Positions 57,329 through 64,000 of a DNA stretch of 64,000 nt are shown in pieces (position 1 is the stretch's first letter; each line of letters opens with the position of its first letter). The DNA is taken from NCBI RefSeq assembly GCF_001953955.1, contig NZ_CP019300.1, forward strand, positions 1,178,001 to 1,242,000. Reading direction: 5' to 3'. The notes under the pieces were generated by a model that was not told the DNA's origin, did no database searches, and was given only the letters and a program-made list of their open reading frames with translations. Source of the stretch: Prevotella intermedia ATCC 25611 = DSM 20706. Lineage in GTDB: Bacteria; Bacteroidota; Bacteroidia; Bacteroidales; Bacteroidaceae. Made by a program: the position numbers and the translations under genes.

Positions 57329-58702
57329 CTACTTACGGATTGGTACATTTTCTCTTTCATTCCCATACTCTCTAACAAGGACATTTTCTAACGGTATATT
57401 TACGCAGAAATTCCCATAAGAATTCTTGGAAACATTGTAATCATTTACATTATGCAAAACATCAGACATTTTATTAATACACCTTCGTATATTACTAATT
57501 ATGGGTCTTCTTATCTCTGGGTCTTCAAGCCTTGGTGCAGAAGCTTTATCCCCATTAAGAGCGTGATATATGAGGTTATATTTATTCTGCATAGACTTCA
57601 TTCTATTTTCATAGTTCCTTTTTTCTTTAACCGACATTGGAAGCGAAAAGTTAAGGCCTCCATTTTCACTTTCTATAAGCAGTAGTACATACAACGCTTT
57701 GTCACGTCTATGAAGACCTGTTATCTCCAAAGATAATTCTGGTAAGAACAAACTACCTTTTATTAAATCCAACAATATACCACTCTTTACGCCACGCTGA
57801 AGAACATATATATCGAAGAGCTGTTTATAGAAACCATGATACATAAATTGTCCATGAGCTTCTTCTGTATTCTTGACGAATCTTATTCCTGATATTAACA
57901 TTCCTATGTATCTGTCAACAATATCTTGCATCAGAGGCAAAACATCGTTGTCAATAGTAATACGTAAGAAGTTAGTATAAAGCTTGTCACCAACGTAAGT
58001 ATTACTAATCTTAAACAATAGAGAAGGAGGCACGTCTCTAAGATTATGGATGCCAAGTTTATTACATAACTGCTCAGAACAATATTCTGCAGTTGTAATG
58101 TTTTGCAAATTCTTGACAAGAATAGGAATGTTATTCTCTGGTATTGTCGGAGCCAAGATTTTTGCAATTTCCTTAAACAATCCTATATCTGTTTTCTTAT
58201 AATGATTGGAAATAAATGGGATATAAATAAAATAAAACCCAGCCAAATGGAATTCCTTATCTATAGAGCGATAATTATTTGTAATGTCGGAGTTAATGTT
58301 GTTATCAAATGCGGGCTCTACATAAATAACTTGATTGTCCTCTATTGTAACTTCAGGTTCATGAACAGAGTACATCTCTGTCATACCAACAAACTCTTCG
58401 CTTAGACAAAAGATTAGAGCAAATATCAGTTGAGCCTCCTGTTCTGCACAGAATCCATCACTGACAGACATTTTTGAAAAAGATTCAATTAGAGATTTTC
58501 TCAACAGTGGAGTAGAGTCAGCAAGGGGCATAACGGCATCTGCAAGGGTCATCGACGATGCACTGATTTCATCTTCTCTGCTAATGTTGTATTCTTGTTT
58601 CAACTTAGCATAAAGAACCATTTCATATTCATCGATAACCAAATCTGCCTTGATAAGATCTATCAAGACTCTAACTATTGATGCTCGTTCAACCTTTTTC
58701 AT
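57329..58702 (-). CDS. TerB-like domain fused to a long uncharacterised region
   Basis: 457 residues. The N-terminal ~125 form a TerB-like helical domain (VRVLIDLIKADLVIDEYEM, FSKMSVSDGFCAEQEAQLIF), which in Ter systems binds metal via acidic residues. The remaining ~330 residues (mixed helix/sheet, PPSLLFKISNTYVGDKLYTN near 230) have no family I recognise. It overlaps the upstream lipoprotein stop by 1 bp (TAATG). Confidence 0.7.
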   Translation of the reverse strand: MKKVERASIVRVLIDLIKADLVIDEYEMVLYAKLKQEYNISREDEISASSMTLADAVMPLADSTPLLRKSLIESFSKMSVSDGFCAEQEAQLIFALIFCLSEEFVGMTEMYSVHEPEVTIEDNQVIYVEPAFDNNINSDITNNYRSIDKEFHLAGFYFIYIPFISNHYKKTDIGLFKEIAKILAPTIPENNIPILVKNLQNITTAEYCSEQLCNKLGIHNLRDVPPSLLFKISNTYVGDKLYTNFLRITIDNDVLPLMQDIVDRYIGMLISGIRFVKNTEEAHGQFMYHGFYKQLFDIYVLQRGVKSGILLDLIKGSLFLPELSLEITGLHRRDKALYVLLLIESENGGLNFSLPMSVKEKRNYENRMKSMQNKYNLIYHALNGDKASAPRLEDPEIRRPIISNIRRCINKMSDVLHNVNDYNVSKNSYGNFCVNIPLENVLVREYGNERENVPIRK

Positions 58703-59085
58703 TATTCTTCTTTATCTCCGAACCCTTGTGAAAAACCTTCAATTAGGCCTTCTGCTTCTTTCATTGCATCTTCAAGCCCACTTTTGAAAGTCTTAAAAGA
58801 ATGCTTTGTAAACCGAGCAAGACAAATGCCTTTTAGGCGGCCTATTTCTTTCAGCTCCTCATCTGTATATTCGGATTTATATTGTTCAATTTCTTTTTCT
58901 ATCTGCTCCAACTCCTCAGCAGAAGTCTTCCAATCCTCTTCTGTATAATCCTGAGCTTTGTTCTGAATTTCTTCAGTAAAGTTTTCAAGTTTATCAATTG
59001 GAGTTTGCTTAGAATGACAACCAATAGCACACAGTACAAACAATGCACCAGTCACATATGAAGCAAAATGTCTAAAACTTACCAT
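58702..59085 (-). CDS. Acidic helical lipoprotein
   Basis: 127 residues. Signal peptide with lipobox VLCAIGC (Cys 23), then a charged helical body (YTEEDWKTSAEELEQIEKEI, YTDEELKEIGRLKG) resembling DUF6565-like lipoproteins of Bacteroidales. Function unknown. It is coupled to the TerB fusion gene and separated from the TerB-like gene by a hairpin. Confidence 0.65.
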   Translation of the reverse strand: MVSFRHFASYVTGALFVLCAIGCHSKQTPIDKLENFTEEIQNKAQDYTEEDWKTSAEELEQIEKEIEQYKSEYTDEELKEIGRLKGICLARFTKHSFKTFKSGLEDAMKEAEGLIEGFSQGFGDKEE

Positions 59086-59094
59086 ATAATTTAA

Positions 59095-59123
59095 ATAAAG
59101 AAGGAGGGATTTGCCCCCTCCTT
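59095..59123 (-). terminator. Intrinsic terminator or attenuator after the TerB-like gene
   Basis: AAGGAGGG (59101-59108) pairs perfectly with CCCTCCTT (59116-59123), then CTTTATTT on the minus strand. It lies inside the island's gene row, so it may set expression ratios between genes on either side. Confidence 0.75.
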
Positions 59124-59128
59124 TAATG

Positions 59129-59506
59129 TTAGAGTAAAGAGGCGAGTTTTTCAGGGAAACTCTTTGCCTTAGCTTTAATGTTCTCTAGGAGGGCTCGCTC
59201 TATATCATCTACTTGATCGTCGCCTTTAATCCGATTGTAAAGGTATTCTGCTTCATCTTCGTCAATCTCGTTTGGAGAGACTTCGTCCTCTAATACGAAT
59301 GCAGTAATTGCATCGACAAACAAATCTTTCCATTCAGGCGCATTTTCTTTGCCTGAAACAGCGTCATTCAACTCAAAAAGAAAATCTGCTTCATCTTTGT
59401 CGATTTTACCATCCTCATAGAGGACAGCTTTGATTGTTTTTACTTCTTCAGAATCAATAATACCATCTGCGAGAAGATCCTTCTTTAATTGTTCTAAATT
59501 TGCCAT
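59129..59506 (-). CDS. TerB-like acidic protein with EF-hand-like loops
   Basis: 125 residues, strongly acidic. Two loops read DGIIDSEEVKTI (about 14-25) and DGKIDKDEADFL (about 32-43), similar to EF-hand or TerB metal sites; a third acidic stretch DEDEAEYLYN follows near 83. Probably a cytoplasmic calcium- or metal-binding partner of the TerD proteins. No signal peptide. Confidence 0.7.
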   Translation of the reverse strand: MANLEQLKKDLLADGIIDSEEVKTIKAVLYEDGKIDKDEADFLFELNDAVSGKENAPEWKDLFVDAITAFVLEDEVSPNEIDEDEAEYLYNRIKGDDQVDDIERALLENIKAKAKSFPEKLASLL

Positions 59507-59528
59507 AATTAATTCTGTTAAATTATTA

Positions 59529-60098
59529 TTATTTCATGAACTCATCTTCGTTGATGGGAGTTGCAAGGAAGTTATTTTCTAATTTACTTTCTACAACATT
59601 TATTTCAAGACGATAGTTCACTTCATCTCTAGAATTTTTCACACCAAAATCAAATGTGTCTTGGCTACGTTCATAAGATACGTTTCTTGTAAACTTACCA
59701 ATTTTCACATTGTCTTTTTCATACTCCATCCAATCATAACCATATGCAAGCTTCAGATAATATACACCTTGTGGTATTTCTTGGACTGTTGTAGTTGAAT
59801 TTTCCGCACCATAAACATAACGAATACATTTATCTGTGCGTAAATCCATGATTTTTACAGCAACATTACAACCACTTCCCATTGCTATATCAAAGTAGTT
59901 GTCTTGTATGCCATATATTGGTTGTATTCCATATTCTTCCGTCAGATCTTCTGCCGGAGTTTCAACTGTCCAGCCTGCATTGAGCAACTTCTGTTGTGAT
60001 GGAGTTGGCTCTGACACAACCTCATTCTGGCCATTTCTTTGATGGCATGAGACCAACGACAAAAGTCCGAATGCTATAATTGCAACATGAATCTTCAT
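59529..60098 (-). CDS. Ter-island lipoprotein, intact paralogue
   Basis: 189 residues. Lipobox LLSLVSC (Cys 18), linker, then a beta-rich domain (about 55-185: YFDIAMGSGCNVAVKIMDL, IPQGVYYLKLAYGYDW, NNFLATPINEDEF). No database family comes to mind. It lies 23 bp before the TerB-like gene in transcription order and is probably in the outer membrane, in line with an envelope role for the island. Confidence 0.65.
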   Translation of the reverse strand: MKIHVAIIAFGLLSLVSCHQRNGQNEVVSEPTPSQQKLLNAGWTVETPAEDLTEEYGIQPIYGIQDNYFDIAMGSGCNVAVKIMDLRTDKCIRYVYGAENSTTTVQEIPQGVYYLKLAYGYDWMEYEKDNVKIGKFTRNVSYERSQDTFDFGVKNSRDEVNYRLEINVVESKLENNFLATPINEDEFMK

Positions 60099-60123
60099 TG
60101 CTTACTGACAATTACAATTATAA

Positions 60124-60162
60124 TTAAGGGGCACTACTATCTGTCGTAATGTCCCTTATTAA
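60124..60162 (-). terminator. Weak stem-loop between the CW_7 gene and the lipoprotein gene
   Basis: TTAAGGGGCA pairs with TGTCCCTTATTAA with mismatches and a 16 nt loop. A modest terminator or spacer hairpin. Confidence 0.35.
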
Positions 60163-60190
60163 GACAATACATCAGTTATATTGCATTTAT

Positions 60191-60919
60191 TTAATATACA
60201 AGTCCCTGTCGATACATTTCATTAACTTTACTTTGTATCTCTACATAAGCAGAACCAAGTTTGTCCTTACGTTCCTGACCATTGCCGAAATCACCACGAA
60301 TAACACGTTTGGCGTTTTCAGCAACATCGCCTCCTATAGGTGCAGATGCAGCTGCTATTTGGCTAGTTGTAGCATTATTCTTTGGTGACTGAGCTTGTTG
60401 AACAGGCTTAGTGAAAGAAGATGCAACAGACGATGGCTTGTCTGCTTTCTGTTCTGTAGGCTGTGTCGGAGTTTGAGTTTGATCTGTTCCGGTTTTTGCA
60501 AGAGCATCACTCGCTTCAGCAGGACTTACAGTCTCAGGAGCATCTGAAGCTGCTCCACTTTCTTCGGCCGTACCCTCTTCTGGAACATCTGTCTGTGTTG
60601 TAGGCTCTGGTTGAGTAGCATCCCTGGCTTGAGCTATTTGCTCAGTCGGAGGAGTAACGTCATCACCAGTCTTATCATCACCTTTTATTCCGAAGAAATA
60701 TACACCTGCGAGTATTGCAGCAGCGGCAGCAACACCACCAATGATTTTGCCTTTATTGGATTTCTTTGGAGTCTCTGGAACAGGTGCAACCTTAGTTGGC
60801 TCATTAGCAACTTCTGGTTGCTTCCTCTTCAATGTAACAGCAGGACTTTCAACTGCAGCAGGAGTTTCCTCCTGTGCAGTTTTTGTCTTTATTGTTACTT
60901 TATGCTTTATTGAAACCAT
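60191..60919 (-). CDS. Membrane-anchored protein with C-terminal CW_7 peptidoglycan-binding domain
   Basis: 242 residues from the ATG at 60919 (MVSIKHKVTIKTK). A cytoplasmic ~58-residue part, one membrane helix (about 59-77, IIGGVAAAAAILAGVYFFG), a Pro/Thr/Glu-rich linker (~80-195) and a C-terminal ~40 residues (ENAKRVIRGDFGNGQERKDK, then LGSAYVEIQSKVNEMY) matching the Cpl-7/CW_7 cell-wall-binding repeat. It would link the cytoplasmic Ter proteins to the wall. The N-terminus resembles that of both TerD proteins. Confidence 0.75.
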   Translation of the reverse strand: MVSIKHKVTIKTKTAQEETPAAVESPAVTLKRKQPEVANEPTKVAPVPETPKKSNKGKIIGGVAAAAAILAGVYFFGIKGDDKTGDDVTPPTEQIAQARDATQPEPTTQTDVPEEGTAEESGAASDAPETVSPAEASDALAKTGTDQTQTPTQPTEQKADKPSSVASSFTKPVQQAQSPKNNATTSQIAAASAPIGGDVAENAKRVIRGDFGNGQERKDKLGSAYVEIQSKVNEMYRQGLVY

Positions 60920-60921
60920 AA

Positions 60922-61518
60922 TTATGAATTGCAAATGAGGGCGAAACCAGGAATCTTCTCAAATGCGGTACTGAGATCCATAACTTCTGGATGATCCTCA
61001 TCACCACCGCTCTTCTTAAGAGAGTTAACGCCATCGTTGTTCTTGATAGTACATACACAATAGATTGGACCGTGGTCAGCAGAATCCGCGATTACTTCAA
61101 GATAATCACCAGAGTCACTCTGAAGTTCGACACGGCCACCTTCCTCTGCATAAGTCACATCTTCTTCTTCAACAGCAGCATCATAGTTTACAATACAAAT
61201 GTATGCCTCGTCGATTTCATTAAGACTTGCGACATTAATCTGCTCAGTTTCTTCTGAACCAGCTGCAGGTTCCTTGTTATCTCCCATGTGGAGCATATAA
61301 GGGAATGCGTTCAAGTCACCAAGGTCGCTCTTGCGTCCACGGTATTCATTAGAGAAGATACCACCAACTTCTCCGTTTTTCTTCTTAAAGAAGAGACAGA
61401 GGTCGAGGTCAGTTGGAGAGCTCCAGAAGAGCTTAATTTTTAACTTTCCACTGAATGTAAAATCAGCAGCTTCACCCTTACGTTTGAGGGTAATCTTTTT
61501 CTTTAATGTTACAGCCAT
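60922..61518 (-). CDS. TerD family protein 1
   Basis: 198 residues. The leader KKKITLKRKG is followed by a TerD beta-sandwich domain with acidic sites TDLDL (36-40), MGDN (78-81) and EETEQI (89-94) that in TerD proteins bind calcium, plus IVNYDAAVEEEDV and LSTAFEKIPGFAL. TerD domain proteins act in tellurite, phage and stress resistance; the exact role here is unknown. Confidence 0.88.
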   Translation of the reverse strand: MAVTLKKKITLKRKGEAADFTFSGKLKIKLFWSSPTDLDLCLFFKKKNGEVGGIFSNEYRGRKSDLGDLNAFPYMLHMGDNKEPAAGSEETEQINVASLNEIDEAYICIVNYDAAVEEEDVTYAEEGGRVELQSDSGDYLEVIADSADHGPIYCVCTIKNNDGVNSLKKSGGDEDHPEVMDLSTAFEKIPGFALICNS

Positions 61519-61552
61519 GATAATTTAAAATTTTGGGTTTGACTTTATATTA

Positions 61553-62131
61553 TTACTCACAAATAAGAGAAAATCCTGGAATTTTATCAAATGCAGTACC
61601 TAAATCCATTACTATACCTTCATTCATAACAGAGTTCTCACCATTATTGTTCTTAATAGAACATACATTATATACGTGTCCCTGTTCTTCAGAATCTATT
61701 ACCACTTCAAAGTAATCACCATTATCACTCTGAATTTCAACACGTCCTGAATCCTGAGTGAAGTTAATTTCCTCTCCGTCGATAGCCTTACTATAGTTAA
61801 GCACACATACATATGCAGTATCAATGTCATTGAGACTTGCAACGTTTATTTGCTCAACTGACTCGCCACCTGCTTCTGGTTCTGCTTCGTCTCCCTTATG
61901 AAGCATGAAAGGAAACTCTGTTAAAGAACCGAGATCTGATTTCTTCTGACGAAAAGCAGAAGAGAATACACCACCTACTTCGCCATCCTTTTTCTTAAAG
62001 AACATGCAAAGGTCTAAATCTGTTGATGACTGCCAAAGGAGCTTCACCTTCAGAAGTCCTGTGAATGTAAACTCTGCAGGTTTCTCTTTCCTGCGAAGTG
62101 TTACTTTTCTTTTAAGTTGTACGCCTTCCAT
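61553..62131 (-). CDS. TerD family protein 2
   Basis: 192 residues, paralogous along its length to TerD 1 (same TDLDLCMFFKKKDGEVGGVF, HKGDEAEPEAGGESVEQIN and DKIPGFSLIC). The calcium-site residue GDN of TerD 1 is GDE here, so the two may differ in calcium binding. The gene precedes TerD 1 by 34 bp and follows the Hsp70-like gene. Confidence 0.88.
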   Translation of the reverse strand: MEGVQLKRKVTLRRKEKPAEFTFTGLLKVKLLWQSSTDLDLCMFFKKKDGEVGGVFSSAFRQKKSDLGSLTEFPFMLHKGDEAEPEAGGESVEQINVASLNDIDTAYVCVLNYSKAIDGEEINFTQDSGRVEIQSDNGDYFEVVIDSEEQGHVYNVCSIKNNNGENSVMNEGIVMDLGTAFDKIPGFSLICE

Positions 62132-62162
62132 TTTTGTTTAAAATTAGAATGTTTATACTGTT

Positions 62163-64000
62163 CTAGAAATCGAAATCATCATTAGTTATCTTACCTTTCG
62201 GTTTTGATGTGACGGATTTCGTTTGAGTTCTATTAATCGATACAGAATCAAAAAAACTATCGTCTGTTTTATGCGATGTCTTTTGAGGTTTCTGCTGTGG
62301 AGGTGGAACCGTCTTGCTTTTTTTAGGAGAACCAAAATCCCAATCGAAATCAGGGTTTACCGAATTACCAGAGGTACCTTTCTGTTCTTTCGTTTTGGAG
62401 TTTGACTTTCCATTTGGTGCAAAACCTTTAATATGTGTGCGATCGTCCTTTCCTCCAAGGAAGTCATCCTTTGGAGAAGAACTAGTACTACTTTGTCCAA
62501 AATCAAACAAACTTCTTCGAGTTTCACGTATTTGAGCTTCTTTTGCAGCATCCAACAAACTGTCCTTGCGCAAAGACCTTTCAAGACTATTCAGTTTGTC
62601 ATTTGCTGCATCAAATTCTTTCTTGACTGCAAGTTCGTTTATCTCTGACATAGTCTTTTTAAACTGCTCAGACTTATGAATCTCAACGAGTTTTTCCTCA
62701 GATTTCTCATATTTAGATCTAATGTCAGAATCTTCACGAATATCAAGTGCTTTCTTGCATAACGAATTTAGTTTCTTCCAATCTTCTGCAAGGTGAGCAG
62801 AATCTATATCGCGAATAAGTTCATTCCATCGTTTCTGTTCCTCTTCTGCTTTTTCTTTCTTGCTGTTGATTTCTGCAATTTTTGCACTCCAACGACGTGA
62901 ATTAGCAAAGTCAACCACAATCAATTCATTGCAACTTTTAAGAGCATCATCATAGCGACCTTCATTCATTGATGAATTAAGATTATTAGTCAACTCTGCA
63001 ACCTGTGCATTTGCAGCCTGTTCTTCTTTAGTATTTTATTCTCACGATCTTCAATTTCTTTGTAATCAACATCTAGAAGTCTGGCCTTTTGTAATTCTTG
63101 CTTAGCTTCATTGTATGCTTTTTGCGCAATAAACAAATCAGCTCTGTCAAGGTAACGTTCCAAATCTTTTTGACTCTTTATACGACGTTGAGAATCTTCT
63201 TTTATACGCAATGCCTCCTTTGACTCAGGCATAAAGCTAAGAGCTTCTTCTGCTTTGAACTTTGCCGTTTCGTAGTCTGCATCATCATAAGCAGACTTAG
63301 CCTGTTGGATTTTCTCTTTATAATGATTCTGCTGAACAGCCACTTCGGCTTTCTTTCGAAGAGCTTCTTCATGCTTTTGTTTAGCCTCCTCATCGTCAGG
63401 ACGCAATCCCAGTGCAATATGGAAATACTCTTCCATATCGTCATAGTTATGCTCACGTTCTGCGTCATAACCTCTATCCATAGCATCCTTGAACTTTCGT
63501 TCAGCATCAGACGCTTCGCGCTCCTCAGCAGCTGCAGCATCTGTTTCGTCTTGTGCTTTCTTCAAAGCAATAGCTTCTTCTTCTGCGTTCTTGATACGCA
63601 TCAATTCAGCTTCTGCATTTTCACGAACATACTTTTTGGTAGCAGAAAACTGTTCGCAGTCAATAAAGGTATATGCACTAACTAGAGAGGGTAAATCAGA
63701 ATCTTTAAAACAAACCATTTTGCTATTATCGAGATTATAATAGCTTGTCAGTTCTTTTTTAAACTGGACATTTGTAAAGGTATTGCCAAGAAAAAGTATT
63801 CCACGAAGCTGTTCATGACTTATTTCTGCATCTTTAACAAAACCGACTATAACATTAACGATGTCCTTTACAATCTTTTCAGTTCTCTCATCAATTTTTA
63901 CTTTGCGAACAGAAACCGAATAGTCCTTGTAAGGATCTCGTGAAAATGTTACGTTTGTCAGCTGTATTGGAATGAATCCTTTTGCAGTAGAAAGCCTTAC
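62163..64000 (-). pseudogene. Hsp70-like ATPase with C-terminal TPR/coiled-coil, two frameshifts, runs off the window
   Basis: Three frames make one protein of more than 600 residues. Part 1 (from the window edge to ~63780) ends like an Hsp70 nucleotide-binding fold: EISHEQLRGILFLGNT, then after one C too many in CCC, FTNVQFKKELTSYYNL. Part 2 (~63780-62990) is charged coiled coil with TPR-like repeats (YDDADYETAKFKAEEAL). A missing A near AATAAAATAC (about 63035) shifts to part 3 (to 62163): more coiled coil and a low-complexity tail. Hsp70-like proteins occur in Ter gene sets. Each break is a single base in a short run. Confidence 0.7.

Overview
The window looks like a chromosomal segment of an oral-type Prevotella (Bacteroidales), most likely near P. 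intermedia/P. nigrescens; the genus is inference. Supporting signs are Bacteroidetes -33/-7 promoters (TTTG, 19-20 bp, TAnnTTTG), a PorE-type type IX secretion (T9SS) lipoprotein, two T9SS cargo-like proteins, class III fructose bisphosphatase, UpxY-type NusG, Bacteroidetes omega subunit and DUF4293. No rRNA, tRNA or CRISPR array was recognised.

1-5.6 kb: F1Fo ATP synthase operon (small membrane protein, atpB, E, F, H, A, G) with a terminator. 5.6-6.3 kb: a probable small RNA with its own promoter and terminator, then the first of six ~190 bp structured repeats. 6.3-11.1 kb: a lipoprotein, an ECF-like sigma factor, rpe with an unlisted 42-residue ORF before it, and a short trpC-trpF-trpG-nusG-like cluster whose TrpC and TrpF have lost catalytic or phosphate-binding motifs. 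11.6-17.2 kb: AraC regulator, dipeptidyl peptidase III, a HEAT-repeat DNA-repair-like gene, and uvrB. 17.3-20.6 kb: bamD, omega, DUF4293, an HU/SPOR protein and an FHA protein. 21.2-27.7 kb: FtsE-like ATPase, aspartate kinase, two glycosyltransferases, fbp. 28.2-34.9 kb (minus): topB, porE, rsmF-like, thyA, folA. 35.4-40.2 kb (minus): two secreted proteins with T9SS-like C-termini.

40.6-52 kb is a decayed mobile region: an IS3 remnant with an internal deletion, two tandem tyrosine recombinases that are both frameshifted, intact cargo (DUF262/DUF1524 nuclease-like protein, YqhA-like membrane protein, a double zinc-ribbon protein behind a highly structured leader), two excisionase-like HTH genes, frameshifted vapE and primase genes, and an IS982-like element beside a second transposase fragment.

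52-64 kb (minus) is a Ter-type stress island: Hsp70-like/coiled-coil protein (frameshifted, runs off the window), two TerD proteins, a membrane protein ending in a CW_7 peptidoglycan-binding domain, lipoproteins, an acidic TerB-like protein, a TerB-fusion protein, a Bax-inhibitor-1 protein, a small membrane protein and a Ca2+-type P-ATPase. The mix suggests a calcium-linked envelope stress system. Frameshifts and nonsense codons cluster between 41 and 64 kb and none was seen in the first 40 kb; the 190 bp repeats show the opposite distribution. Together these suggest that the right part was acquired and is decaying, although homopolymer sequencing errors have to be excluded.
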